46,987 nt of DNA from Gordonia rhizosphera NBRC 16068. GTDB lineage: Bacteria; Actinomycetota; Actinomycetes; Mycobacteriales; Mycobacteriaceae. Both the position numbers and the translations under genes were made by a program. How positions within the stretch are numbered: position 1 is the first letter of the stretch; every line of letters starts with the position of its first letter. The notes beneath the pieces were generated by a model. The model saw only the letters and a program-made list of their open reading frames with translations. It made no database searches and was not told the DNA's origin. Below are positions 35,346-43,805 of this stretch, one piece after another. The DNA lies in NCBI RefSeq assembly GCF_000298195.1, contig NZ_BAHC01000060.1, positions 1 to 46,987 on the forward strand, in the 5' to 3' direction.

Positions 35346-36608
35346 TCAGCCGTGCGTGTCCGGCGCCGCGATCGCGGTCAGTTCTTTCGTCAGCGCGTCG
35401 GCCAGCGTGTCGGCGGGGATCGCGGCCGCCGTATTGATGCCCAAGCCGAGCACACCGGCGTACGACGCAGCGACGATACTGATGCGGACGTTGCCGCCGA
35501 GCGTCCCAACCCCGTGCATGTCGAGAAGAGGCGCTGTGTCGAACACGATCCTGCTGTCCGGTCCTGGGACGTTGCTCGTGACGAGGCCGATCGTGCGCTG
35601 GCTCCGGCTGTAGCGGTCGAAACGGCGCATCATCCATCGGCTGCGCATCGGAGGGAACGTGCCGGCATGCCGAGCATCGGTGATCGCTGGTCCGGCACTG
35701 GCGTGGATTGCGCGAATGCGCTCGACACGATCATCGATACCGAGCGGCAGTGGCACGAGCGCGGCCCCGATCGCATTGCCCTCGCCACGGCGCCGCTTGA
35801 GGCCCACCGGAACGGACACCGCGACCGAGTCGGGCGGGTTCTCGCCGAGCGAGCTCAGTGTCGTGACCACCGCACCGGCCACCGCGGCGAGGACCCCGTC
35901 GTTGACCGTGCCGCCGGCCTCGGCGACGCCGGCCCGGAAGGCCGTGAGATCGACGTCGACAAACCGTACCGAACGAGGCCCGCCGGTCGGGCCGAGCAGT
36001 GCACTCGGCGGCACCTTGGGACCGGCGACCACGCGCCGGAACTGCCCGACTCGTGCGCGGACGGCCCCGACATGCTCGAGGTGTCTCGCGCCGGTACCCG
36101 CGGCGACGGGTGCCGTATCAGCAAGTGCGGCAACAAGTACGGCCGAGGCGAGTCCGTCCGCCACGGCATGGTGGATGCGGATGACGATCCCGGCGCCGCC
36201 CGAGCCGAGACGCGGAACCAACACGATCTCCCACAACGGATACGCGTGGTCGAGCCGAGTGGTCAACAGACCTGCGCACAACTCCTCCAGGCTGGCCGCC
36301 TCGACCACCCGGATGTGGCGAGCGGGGTCGACGGCGGCCTCCCGCCAGCGCCACACGCGTTCAGACGTGTCGGCCCGCTGTCGAAAACGCGGTACGGCCG
36401 CGGCGCGGGGGAGGAGTACCGTCCGTGCCCGGTCGAGATCGATGCTGCCGTCGGGCCGGACGAACCCGCCGGGCCCCAGGTGCCCGGCCAATACAAAGGC
36501 GTTCACCCGGTCCGCGGAGTCGAATACCAGGTTCGCGACGTCGGTCGGCGCGATGATCTCGTCGTCGGGACGACGTATGGCGGTCACGGTCTCATTGTGC
36601 GCCGACAC
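35346..36608 (-). CDS. Wax ester synthase/diacylglycerol acyltransferase (WS/DGAT) family protein
   Basis: From GTG 36608 the protein is 420 residues, slightly short of the usual 450-470. The catalytic HHxxxDG motif is HHAVADG (about residue 142). The N-terminal APTDVANLVFD, the VNDGVLAAVAGA region and the C-terminal DUF1298 half (SNVPGPDSRIVFDTAPLLDM) fit the family. It would transfer fatty acyl groups from CoA to an alcohol or diacylglycerol, for storage lipid. GTG 36587 is another possible start; the open sequence up to 36881 lies over the multicopper oxidase and is not used. It follows that gene by 26 bp and may be read through from it. Confidence 0.82.
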   Translation of the reverse strand: MSAHNETVTAIRRPDDEIIAPTDVANLVFDSADRVNAFVLAGHLGPGGFVRPDGSIDLDRARTVLLPRAAAVPRFRQRADTSERVWRWREAAVDPARHIRVVEAASLEELCAGLLTTRLDHAYPLWEIVLVPRLGSGGAGIVIRIHHAVADGLASAVLVAALADTAPVAAGTGARHLEHVGAVRARVGQFRRVVAGPKVPPSALLGPTGGPRSVRFVDVDLTAFRAGVAEAGGTVNDGVLAAVAGAVVTTLSSLGENPPDSVAVSVPVGLKRRRGEGNAIGAALVPLPLGIDDRVERIRAIHASAGPAITDARHAGTFPPMRSRWMMRRFDRYSRSQRTIGLVTSNVPGPDSRIVFDTAPLLDMHGVGTLGGNVRISIVAASYAGVLGLGINTAAAIPADTLADALTKELTAIAAPDTHG

Positions 36609-36634
36609 GGACGATCTTCGGCGGGCGATCGTCG

Positions 36635-38098
36635 TTATCGGGCCTGGATCACGCCCATCATCCCCAGGTCCTCGTGGTCGAGGATGTGGCAGTGGTACAG
36701 GGTGTTTCCGGGGAACCGGTCGAAGGAGATGCGGACGGTGACCGACTGGCGGGCGGGGACGTCGACGACATCGCGGACGTCGACGGTCTGCACCTCGGAA
36801 TCCGCTCCGCGGACCACCTGCATCGGCCAGATGTGCAGGTGGAATGGATGATTCATCGGGGACTGGTTGACGATCGTCCACTCCTCGACGGTGCCGACGC
36901 GCACCGTCTGGTCGACGCGATTGGGGTCGAACGCGCGACCGTCGATCAGGAACCGCATCCCGCCCCCACCTCCCATGCCGCCCATGGTCATCGTCAGGGT
37001 GCGAGTGGCGTCCACCGCGGCGACGCGCAGGTCCGGTCGCGGCGTGGTTGATGCGTCGGCGACGACCGAGGCCGGTGCCTCGGCATCGGGCACGATCGAC
37101 AGCACCGTGGCCTCGGGGGAGACGGCCGATTGTCCACCCATCATGCCCATCCCCGCCTGACCGCGGTCGTAGGCGGCGGCGGTCAGCTCGACCGGCGATG
37201 ACGGCACCGTGATCACGAGATCAGCCCGGTTACCGGGCGTGAGCACCACCCGCTGCGTCGACCGTGGCTGCGCCAACCGGACCGAATCTCGGCCGCGCAG
37301 CTGGGCATCCAGACCGGCGAGCTCCAGGTCGAGATACCGACTCGAGCAGGCGTTGACCACCAGCAGTCGTTCACGCCCACCAGCCGGGGCGCGCAGCGCG
37401 GGAGTGACCTGCCCGTTGGTCAGCAGCGTCTGGCCGGTGCGTCCCAGCATCCGTTCCACTCCGGAGACGCCGGCGACCTGCCCGTCGACGACGGTGACAT
37501 CTGAGACCACGACGACCCGCGGAGGCACTGTGGCCCAGTCGTCCTCGTCGACGATGATCGCCCCGTACAGCCCGGCGAACAGTTGGTCGGCAACCATGCC
37601 GTGGTGGTGGGGGTGATACCAGCAGACCCCGGCCGGGTGGTCGTCGGGCAGGTCGATCTCGTAGTCGAACGTCTCGCCGGGGGCGATCCGCAGGAACGGG
37701 TTGTCGCTGTTGCCCACCGCGGAGACGACCAGCCCGTGGGTATGGAGGTTGGTGGGTTCGTCGAGCCCGTTGTGCAGGTGGATTCGCAGACTGTCGCCCG
37801 GGCGTACGTGCAGGGTCGGACCCGGCACCGACCCGTTGTAGCTCAGCATGCGCACCGTCGTGCCGTCGATGGTCACGTCGGTCGCACCCAATCGCAGATC
37901 GAGTTCGAGGACGCCGTTTTCGGAGCTGAGCACCGGTGGCTCGGTCCAGGTCGTGCCCGAGCTGCCCGACGATGAGTTCGATGACGACGACGTCGAGGAG
38001 CGCGACCCGACGACGAGCCCCGTTGTACCGACCGCGACCGCGCCGACGCCGAGCGCCCCGAGGGTCAAGGCCTGCCGTCGCGAGAATTCTTTGGTCAT
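36635..38098 (-). CDS. Tat-exported multicopper oxidase
   Basis: The 487-residue protein has a twin-arginine signal (EFSRRQALTLGALGVGA) and a Ser-rich linker before three cupredoxin domains. All copper ligands are visible: HTHG near residue 118, HPHHHG near 160, HPFHLH near 425, and HCHILDHEDLGMMG at the end, with Cys-10-His typical of the type-1 site. A Met/Gly-rich stretch (MTMGGMGGGGGMRF, plus GMGMMGG earlier) resembles the Met-rich insert of CueO-type cuprous oxidases. Likely role: periplasm-side oxidation of Cu(I). Its ATG overlaps the SHOCT-gene stop. Confidence 0.93.
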   Translation of the reverse strand: MTKEFSRRQALTLGALGVGAVAVGTTGLVVGSRSSTSSSSNSSSGSSGTTWTEPPVLSSENGVLELDLRLGATDVTIDGTTVRMLSYNGSVPGPTLHVRPGDSLRIHLHNGLDEPTNLHTHGLVVSAVGNSDNPFLRIAPGETFDYEIDLPDDHPAGVCWYHPHHHGMVADQLFAGLYGAIIVDEDDWATVPPRVVVVSDVTVVDGQVAGVSGVERMLGRTGQTLLTNGQVTPALRAPAGGRERLLVVNACSSRYLDLELAGLDAQLRGRDSVRLAQPRSTQRVVLTPGNRADLVITVPSSPVELTAAAYDRGQAGMGMMGGQSAVSPEATVLSIVPDAEAPASVVADASTTPRPDLRVAAVDATRTLTMTMGGMGGGGGMRFLIDGRAFDPNRVDQTVRVGTVEEWTIVNQSPMNHPFHLHIWPMQVVRGADSEVQTVDVRDVVDVPARQSVTVRISFDRFPGNTLYHCHILDHEDLGMMGVIQAR

Positions 38099-38370
38099 CG
38101 GCCCTGCAGAATACGCATGCGGGTGTTGAACTCCTCGGTGTCGATCTCACCGCGCGCATACCGTTCCTCGAGAATCCGGCGCGCCGACTCTCCGGCGTCC
38201 GGTGCCGGCGAAAGGCCGGTCGGTGGAGGTTCCGGGGCGGCCGTCGATCCTGAGTTGCGGCGCATGGCGAGTCGGACCGCGACATAGACGAGCAGGCCTA
38301 TCCCGACGATCAGAAACACCATCCAGAGCCAGCCCAGGCCGGATCCCGTCCCGTCCGAACTCCCCATCAT
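38095..38370 (-). CDS. SHOCT-domain single-pass membrane protein
   Basis: The 91-residue protein has one membrane segment (LGWLWMVFLIVGIGLLVYVA, residues 12-31), a basic-then-Pro-rich linker and a C-terminal SHOCT motif (ARRILEERYARGEIDTEEFN, then TRMRIL). SHOCT helices sit at the ends of small membrane proteins and may oligomerise. It begins the copper operon: the stop overlaps the multicopper oxidase start, and a CsoR-like box lies about 55 bp upstream. Small SHOCT proteins next to multicopper oxidases are a recurring actinobacterial arrangement, but their task is unknown. Confidence 0.85.
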   Translation of the reverse strand: MMGSSDGTGSGLGWLWMVFLIVGIGLLVYVAVRLAMRRNSGSTAAPEPPPTGLSPAPDAGESARRILEERYARGEIDTEEFNTRMRILQGR

Positions 38371-38423
38371 TCGTCGTCACCCACCTCTCCTGGTGCTTCA
38401 CGCCTCACTGCGCACCCTTGTCG

Positions 38424-38439
38424 ATACCTATAGGGGTAT
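38424..38439. promoter_or_regulatory. CsoR-like copper-responsive operator
   Basis: ATACCTATAGGGGTAT (read on the forward strand; ATACCCCTATAGGTAT on the coding strand) is a near-palindrome of the ATACCC-N-GGGTAT type bound by CsoR family repressors. It is the only AT-rich patch in the spacer and stands 54 bp upstream of the SHOCT start codon. No csoR gene is in the window. It predicts copper-induced expression of the SHOCT-oxidase operon. Confidence 0.6.
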
Positions 38440-38537
38440 ACGGGTCATCGTACGCGTCGAGGTGTTCACGCCCGGGAACCACCGATCGTCGGGGTGGTGA
38501 CCCGTCCGCCGGCGCCGTCTCAGCCCGGTGACCGGGG

Positions 38538-39308
38538 TCAGCATGCGCGCTGAGTCAGGATGAGGGGTTCGTCGTCGGTGACGGCGATCGTGTGTTCGCT
38601 GTGGGCGGTTCGCGAGCCGTCGGCGGATCGGATGGTCCAGCCGTCGGGGTCGTAGACGATCTGGTTGGTACCTCCGGCAAGCCAGGGCTCGAGCGCGAGG
38701 GTCAGGCCCGGTCTCAGCCGCATGCCCTGTCCGGCCCGCCCGAGATTGGGGACGTGCGGGTCCTCGTGCATGGTTCGGCCGAGACCGTGCCCGCCGAATT
38801 CGGTATTGACCGGGTAGCCGTAGTCGGCGGCGACACCGCCGATCGCGGCGGAGATGTCGCCGAGGTGTCGGCCGGGACGTGCGGCATCGATACCGGCGGC
38901 GAGGGCCCGTTCGGTGGCCTCGATCAACCGCTGATCTTCGGGTCGAGGGGTGCCGACGATGAGACTGCGGGCCGAGTCCGCCACCCATCCGTCGATGGAG
39001 ACCGCGATGTCCATGCTCAGCAGATCCCCTTCGCGCAGAACGTAATCGTGCGGCAGGCCATGAAGCACCGCATCGTTGACCGACAGACAGATGACGTTGC
39101 GGAACGGGCCGCGACCGAACGACGGTGCATAATCCCAATAGCACGACACCGCACCGCGCTCCGCGATCAGTTGCCGGGCACGGTGTTCGAGGTCGAGCAG
39201 ATTGACGCCCACCAACGCGCGCGCATGTAGGTCGTCGAGCAGTTCGGCGATGAAGTCGCCGGTGGTGCCCATCGCCTCGATCTCCTTCGGTGTCTTCAAC
39301 TCCACCAC
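38538..39308 (-). CDS. map: Methionine aminopeptidase, type I
   Basis: The 256-residue enzyme removes N-terminal Met from new proteins. The dinuclear metal ligands are in place: Asp in LSMDIAVSIDGWVADSARS (two Asp), His in GGHGLGRTMHEDPHVP, Glu in ALEPWLAGG and Glu in HSEHTIAVT. The substrate-pocket region NDAVLHGLPHDYVLREGD is also present. It starts at GTG 39308, back to back with the start of a small forward ORF. Mycobacteriales usually carry more than one map; this one lacks the N-terminal SH3-binding extension, as expected for type Ia. Confidence 0.94.
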   Translation of the reverse strand: MVELKTPKEIEAMGTTGDFIAELLDDLHARALVGVNLLDLEHRARQLIAERGAVSCYWDYAPSFGRGPFRNVICLSVNDAVLHGLPHDYVLREGDLLSMDIAVSIDGWVADSARSLIVGTPRPEDQRLIEATERALAAGIDAARPGRHLGDISAAIGGVAADYGYPVNTEFGGHGLGRTMHEDPHVPNLGRAGQGMRLRPGLTLALEPWLAGGTNQIVYDPDGWTIRSADGSRTAHSEHTIAVTDDEPLILTQRAC

Positions 39309-39479
39309 GTGTCCATCCTTCGCTCGATCGGCGATCCGGTATACCGCAAGATCCAGACCGGGCGCCTGGCGACGCCCGCCTTCACCACGGTCGCCGCTCT
39401 GGCAGCCGTGCTGGAGGTGCCCCTCGAGGACCTCGCCCAGATCTGTATTCCCGAGCTGAACCTACAACGGACCGGATAG
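39309..39479 (+). CDS. Small XRE-like helix-turn-helix remnant
   Basis: A 56-residue frame from GTG 39309 reads RSIGDPVYRKIQTGRLATPA then FTTVAALAAVLEVPLEDLAQ, which is the second half of an XRE-type helix-turn-helix (recognition helix end, then LAxxLxVPLxxLA). The first helices of the domain are missing, and the frame upstream stays open over map but has no start codon. It directly abuts the map GTG. I read it as a truncated regulator or a very small HTH-derived peptide; expression is doubtful. Confidence 0.4.
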   Translation: MSILRSIGDPVYRKIQTGRLATPAFTTVAALAAVLEVPLEDLAQICIPELNLQRTG

Positions 39480-39505
39480 TGGGTTGTCACAGCTTTGTTT
39501 GCTGG

Positions 39506-41167
39506 TCAGTGTGTTGGGCGGGCCGCCGACGACGTTGCGGTGGTGTGTCCGGTCAGCGACAGGTCCGCGACGATCGCGAGCGCTGCGCCGTCCCGGGGTT
39601 GTTCGAAGAGCACTCGGGCGTTGCGCCCCGTCAGTTCGAGAGTGGCGATGGTGTTCCCGAATAGTGGGCCGGCAGACCTCGTCCACGACATCGGCAACGG
39701 CGCGGCACCCCGATGCCGTGCCCACCGGCCCGTCAGACGCCCCAGCAGGGGGGACCATCCGAAGACGAACAGGGGTTTGACGAACGCCGGCACGTGGTTG
39801 TGCACCGGCGAGCACACGAGTTGGTACACAACGGAGTTCGTGCAGGCTCCGAAGTCGGCCCGTGCGGCATAGCTGTGATGGACATCGCCCGACAGCACGG
39901 TCACGGTCGCCGGCCCGGGCGACGGTTGAGTCGCCACCTCCCGGATGAGTGTGCTGAGCCGCAGGAACGAGTCGCCGAACGCTGCCCAGTGTTCGAGGTC
40001 GGCGGCCTGCCGGATCCGTTCGGCCAGCCATGCGCGCCGTCCGGCGCGACCGGCGGCGATCTCGTTGACAGTCTCGGCATTGCCGAGGACTGGTGGTAGC
40101 AGCCAGGGGAGTGATGATCCGAGCATCAGATGGTCCACCTCGGCGGCAGCGTTCTCAAGTTGCCCGGCCACCCAGTCGAACTCGTTGTCGCTCAGCATCT
40201 TCCGGTCGCCATCGGCGAACACGCGACCATTTCGGCTGTCGATCATGATCAACCGGCTACGTCCGAGGTCCCAGCGGAAGCTGAACCTCAGCCCCTTACG
40301 TCCGTCGACCTCGGTGTCGGCGCGGTCGGCGAGATCGACCAGGTATGGCCACCGATCGCCATCGGCGGCGAGGGCCGCCTGGTAGTCGGGTTCGTCCGCC
40401 AGCACGGCGGGACTCAGGTTGCCGAGGTGCTGGTACACCCAGTACGAGACGAGACCGGCTCGGATCCGCTCGCGCCACCACGGTTTGCGGTTGATCTCTT
40501 CGCACCACGCGGCGGAGGTGTTCCAGTCGTCACGGATGTCGTGGTCGTCGAAGATCATCGCGGTGGGAACCGTGGAGAGGATCCAGCGGATCTCGGGGTC
40601 GCCCCACGCATGTCGGTAGAGGCTCTCGTACTCGTCGAAGCTGACCACCTCGTCGGCGGGGTGATCGGCCGAGCGTCGTCGCCCGGCGAGGTTGCGGCGG
40701 GCGCGTGGGGTGAGTTCGTCGGCGTATACCTGATCACCGAGCAGGAACAGCGCGTCAGGCCACTCGGCGTGCGGCAGCGTTGCCAACCGCACGGCGTAGG
40801 AGTCAAGTGCGTCGACACCCAGTTTGGCATCCAGATCGGGATCGTCGGATCGGGGAAAACGGCACGATCCGAACACGACTCGGGTCTGATCGGTGCCTGC
40901 CGGGCCACGGGTGCGGATGACGCTGGCCGGAAACGGTGAGTCCGGCTGCGGCCACACCGGTGAGCCGTCGATGCTGACCTGGTACGGCGTCGTCGAGTCC
41001 GGGGCCAGCCCGCGAACCGTCACGAGCGCGTAGTGACAGCCGTGCACCTCGAAGGTGCCGGCGCGGCTGCCGAGCACCTCCACCTCGGCGGCGTGTTCGG
41101 TCTGTACCCAGATGACTGCCGAAGTGTCGTCGACGTGGCGGAGTACCGGCCCGAGAACGAGAGACAT
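39506..41167 (-). CDS. PhoD-like alkaline phosphatase/phosphodiesterase family protein
   Basis: The 553-residue protein has an N-terminal fibronectin-like domain (about 1-90, SAVIWVQTEHAAEVEV) and a PhoD-type metallophosphatase domain. Metal-site motifs are visible: VVFGSCRFP near residue 97, FLLGDQVYADE near 141, MIFDDHDIRDDW near 205 and SGDVHHSY near 420. No signal peptide or Tat motif is present, so it would be cytoplasmic, unlike classic exported PhoD. The phosphate or phosphodiester substrate is unknown. The 231 bp between its start and the toxin gene stop hold no gene or repeat that I can support. Confidence 0.86.
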   Translation of the reverse strand: MSLVLGPVLRHVDDTSAVIWVQTEHAAEVEVLGSRAGTFEVHGCHYALVTVRGLAPDSTTPYQVSIDGSPVWPQPDSPFPASVIRTRGPAGTDQTRVVFGSCRFPRSDDPDLDAKLGVDALDSYAVRLATLPHAEWPDALFLLGDQVYADELTPRARRNLAGRRRSADHPADEVVSFDEYESLYRHAWGDPEIRWILSTVPTAMIFDDHDIRDDWNTSAAWCEEINRKPWWRERIRAGLVSYWVYQHLGNLSPAVLADEPDYQAALAADGDRWPYLVDLADRADTEVDGRKGLRFSFRWDLGRSRLIMIDSRNGRVFADGDRKMLSDNEFDWVAGQLENAAAEVDHLMLGSSLPWLLPPVLGNAETVNEIAAGRAGRRAWLAERIRQAADLEHWAAFGDSFLRLSTLIREVATQPSPGPATVTVLSGDVHHSYAARADFGACTNSVVYQLVCSPVHNHVPAFVKPLFVFGWSPLLGRLTGRWARHRGAAPLPMSWTRSAGPLFGNTIATLELTGRNARVLFEQPRDGAALAIVADLSLTGHTTATSSAARPTH

Positions 41168-41398
41168 CGGACCAGCGTAGGTGCCGTTGCTGTGAACGAC
41201 CGGCCGCGGCTCGGGTCGGAACCTGGTGGGCGTGCTGTCCTACCCATTGGCCAACCGCAGCAAGCTGCGCGCGGTCGCCAACAGGCTGAAACCCACCGCT
41301 GACGCGGGCAGTGCAACTGCGATGGGGTCAGTCCTGTCGTTCGCAGTGACGATTTCTACATGTCGTCCCATCCACGGACTGTCGCAGGCGCGCGATTG

Positions 41399-41833
41399 TC
41401 ACAAGGCTGGACGTGTTACTGGAACGATCCGGACAATCCTCTCCAACCCTCCGAAATCTGCCGGGTTTGAGGTGTACAACGGCAATTCTGCAGCGGCGGC
41501 AATCGATGCGATCATGAGGTCGGCAATCCGACGTCGGGGAGTCCGGCCCCGAGCCTGGACTGCGGCGCTGATTCGCCCGAATGCTCGCGCGGATTCCGTT
41601 TCGAACGGAATGGGGTCGAACTCGTTCTCAGTTCGCTGCAGCACATCGGCACGTCGTGCTCGCTCCTCGATGGCACCGGCATCGTCGCCCCGGACGAGGT
41701 GTACGCCTGCTGACAACTCGGCCAGGGTGATGGCGCTGATGGCCATTTCGTCGGGGAGTTCATCAGGGTTGATGGCGTGCCGCAGGATGACGATGTTCGT
41801 GTCGAGCAGGCCGCGAGTCGGGTCAACGGTCAT
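41399..41833 (-). CDS. vapC: VapC-type PIN-domain toxin
   Basis: The 144-residue PIN ribonuclease has the acidic quartet expected of VapC: Asp11 in LLDTNIVI, Glu in TLAELSAGVH (near residue 39), Asp in RRRIADLMIAS (near 105) and the late acidic position in TSNPADFGGLE (near 124). These bind Mg2+/Mn2+ for cleavage of tRNA or rRNA. Its ATG lies inside the end of the antitoxin gene (11 bp overlap), so toxin and antitoxin are co-translated. The RNA target cannot be read from sequence. Confidence 0.9.
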   Translation of the reverse strand: MTVDPTRGLLDTNIVILRHAINPDELPDEMAISAITLAELSAGVHLVRGDDAGAIEERARRADVLQRTENEFDPIPFETESARAFGRISAAVQARGRTPRRRIADLMIASIAAAAELPLYTSNPADFGGLERIVRIVPVTRPAL

Positions 41834-42092
41834 ACGGGTCGAAGAGCGCGTGATGGTAGGCGGCGTCCTGGTCAGCTCGGAAGGTGTCGATGTCGACCAA
41901 CGGTGCCAATTGCGATCCTTGCGCGAAATCGGCGCGTGAAACGAAACGACGTCGACGCCGGAGGGGGATCAGTTCGCCGATCTGATGCCCGTCGCGGGTG
42001 ACGGCGAATGAGTCGCCGCGCTCGACGGCATCCATGATTTCCTTCGACCGCATGCGAAGGTCCCGCTGGCTGACCTCGCGTTGAGCGCTCAT
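41823..42092 (-). CDS. vapB: Phd/YefM-type antitoxin of the VapBC pair
   Basis: The 89-residue protein opens with a Phd/YefM DNA-binding fold (SQRDLRMRSKEIMDAVERGD then SFAVTRDGHQIGELIPL) and ends in a disordered, acidic/aromatic toxin-binding tail (FRADQDAAYHHALFDPYDR). It precedes and overlaps vapC. A perfect inverted repeat abuts its start codon, and a -10-like box spaced for a leaderless message lies in that repeat, so the antitoxin (with toxin) should repress its own promoter. It is a complete type II toxin-antitoxin module. Confidence 0.88.
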   Translation of the reverse strand: MSAQREVSQRDLRMRSKEIMDAVERGDSFAVTRDGHQIGELIPLRRRRRFVSRADFAQGSQLAPLVDIDTFRADQDAAYHHALFDPYDR

Positions 42093-42109
42093 GTGCTACA
42101 TGGTAGCAC
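42093..42109. promoter_or_regulatory. vapBC operator and overlapping -10 box
   Basis: GTGCTAC-ATG-GTAGCAC is a perfect 7 bp inverted repeat with a 3-base centre, beginning on the base next to the antitoxin ATG (42092-42090). On the coding strand it contains TACCAT followed by 7 bases and then the ATG, the geometry of a leaderless promoter. Antitoxin bound here would block RNA polymerase directly. Confidence 0.75.
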
Positions 42110-42292
42110 TGTGTTCCCGCGCGATAGAACGCCCAAACTGGTCGCGTGCCCCGAGGTGCGTGGGATGACACGATGTGAAGAGTCGATGCGGAACCCCGCG
42201 TAGTCCTCGACTTGTGGGGTCAACGATGAGTCTTGCCGGTCACGGCAGTCTGCATTGATGCAATTCGTGTGACCGCACCGGATGGAGGACGG

Positions 42293-42907
42293 ATGTCCAG
42301 AACCAATCTCTCGATGTCGATCTCTGCCGACGGCTACGTGGCCGGGCCCGACCAGAGCGAGGAGCAGCCACTCGGCGCCGGCGGCGAGGCGCTTCATCAT
42401 TGGCACCTTGGCCCCGCCAAGGACCATCCCGTCAATCGGCAGGTGGCCTCCGACATGATGGACGGCATCGCGGCGACGATCATGGGCCGCAACATGTTCG
42501 GCCCAATTCGAGGCGAATGGGGGGACTCGAACTGGCGGGGCTGGTGGGGCGACGACCCGCCCTACCACTGCCCGGTGTTCGTTTTGACGCACTACCCACA
42601 CGACCCGATCGAGATGCAGGGCGGGACCACGTTTCACTTCGTGACCGGCGGGATCGAGTCGGCCTATGCCCAGGCCCAGGCGGTTGCGGGTGGAGGCGAC
42701 ATCTCGATCGCCGGTGGAGCCTCGTGCGCCCGGCAGGCGATCGCGGCGGGCGTGGTCGATGAGATCGATCTGCAGATCAGTCCGGTGATACTCGGTTCGG
42801 GTGAGCGGCTGTTCGACGGGTTCGAGGCGGGAAAGCCCGCACTCGAACTGGTCCGGGTGCTCGAGGCCCCAAGTGTTGCGCACCTGCGCTACCGAGTCGT
42901 TCGATGA
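42293..42907 (+). CDS. RibD C-terminal/dihydrofolate-reductase-like protein (second copy of the family)
   Basis: The start is ATG 42293 (MSRTNLSMSISADGYVAGPD), 4 bases after GGAGGAC; an upstream frame to 42233 lacks a site. The 204-residue protein has the RibD-C pattern: the N-terminal MSISADGYVAGPDQSEEQPL, TIMGRNMFGPIRGEW near 63, GGDISIAGGASCARQAIAAG near 145 (nucleotide-binding) and EIDLQISPVILGSGERLFDG near 168. It is only distantly like the one at 8595. Substrate unknown. Confidence 0.82.
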   Translation: MSRTNLSMSISADGYVAGPDQSEEQPLGAGGEALHHWHLGPAKDHPVNRQVASDMMDGIAATIMGRNMFGPIRGEWGDSNWRGWWGDDPPYHCPVFVLTHYPHDPIEMQGGTTFHFVTGGIESAYAQAQAVAGGGDISIAGGASCARQAIAAGVVDEIDLQISPVILGSGERLFDGFEAGKPALELVRVLEAPSVAHLRYRVVR

Positions 42908-43022
42908 CGTGGTGACCGTAGGCAGTGTGCCCCGGGGCGCGGCGTTCGGCATTCCTGGGGCCGTTGTGGATACTGTGGATGCCCGGAAGCGTCGTAGACA
43001 GTCGGAAGTCGAGGAGAACGTC

Positions 43023-43700
43023 ATGGATGTTGCCATCAGTGCCGGACCTGCCTTTGCCATGGGCACGATCACCGTTCCGCCCGGGGGCTCGGTCCGGGTC
43101 GAGGCCGGGGCGATGGCGATGACCCGCGGCGACATACAAATCGAAACCTCGACCCGGGGCGGCTTTTTCAAGGGGCTGCGTCGAAGCCTTGGCGGGGAGA
43201 GTTTCTTTGTCAACGACTTCCACTCCGGCTCCGGGGGGCAAGTCGGCGTCGCCGCCACCCTGCCGGGGGACATGACCTCGCTCAGCCTCGACGCGAGGAT
43301 GCCGCTGCTGGTGCAGTCCGGATCCTGGATCGCGTCGGACCCTAGCGTCGACGTCGATTCGAAGTGGGGCGGGCACAAGTCGTTTTTCAGCGGTGAGGGG
43401 TTGATTCTGCTTCGCTGCACCGGTGCGGGTGGGTTGTTGTTGTCGTCCTACGGGGCGATCGTGGCCACCGAACTCGCCGCGGGGGAGACGCTGACGCTTG
43501 ATACCGGCCACGTGGTGGCCTTCGACGAGGCGGTGCAGTACAAGGTGCGGAAGGCGGGCAGCTGGAAGTCGACGCTGCTCGGTGGCGAGGGCCTCGTGAC
43601 CGACTTCCACGGTCCCGGACGTGTGTGGCTGCAGACCCGGTCGAGCAACGACCTGATCGAGTGGATCAGGGAGGTCAACCCGCAGCGCTCCAACTCCTGA
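43023..43700 (+). CDS. AIM24/TIGR00266-family protein
   Basis: The 225-residue protein starts at ATG 43023, with GAGGAG about 8 bases upstream. It is a beta-rich tandem-repeat fold recognised by PPGGSVRVEAGAMAMTRGDI, then ESFFVNDFHSG, SGSWIASDPSVDVDSKWGG and TGHVVAFDEAVQYKVRKAG. These are the conserved blocks of the TIGR00266/AIM24 family. Members may form ring-like trimers; no biochemical activity is established. The 115 bp spacer after the RibD-C gene suggests an independent promoter. A small hairpin follows its stop. Confidence 0.85.
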   Translation: MDVAISAGPAFAMGTITVPPGGSVRVEAGAMAMTRGDIQIETSTRGGFFKGLRRSLGGESFFVNDFHSGSGGQVGVAATLPGDMTSLSLDARMPLLVQSGSWIASDPSVDVDSKWGGHKSFFSGEGLILLRCTGAGGLLLSSYGAIVATELAAGETLTLDTGHVVAFDEAVQYKVRKAGSWKSTLLGGEGLVTDFHGPGRVWLQTRSSNDLIEWIREVNPQRSNS

Positions 43701-43711
43701 TTGTGGTTGCT

Positions 43712-43737
43712 GTTGACCACTGTCCGCGGTGGCCAAC
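43712..43737. terminator. Hairpin between convergent AIM24 and F420-protein genes
   Basis: GTTGACCAC (43712-43720) pairs with GTGGCCAAC (43729-43737), eight pairs plus a G-T type mismatch, around an 8-base loop. It starts 12 bp after the stop of the forward AIM24-like gene. No T-run follows. The rest of 43701-43805 shows nothing else. Confidence 0.4.
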
Positions 43738-43805
43738 GTCGGTTGTACGCCTGCGACGACCTCTCCTGTGCCGACGCGCCCCGGGCGGAGTTGTCCGGTG
43801 TGCTT

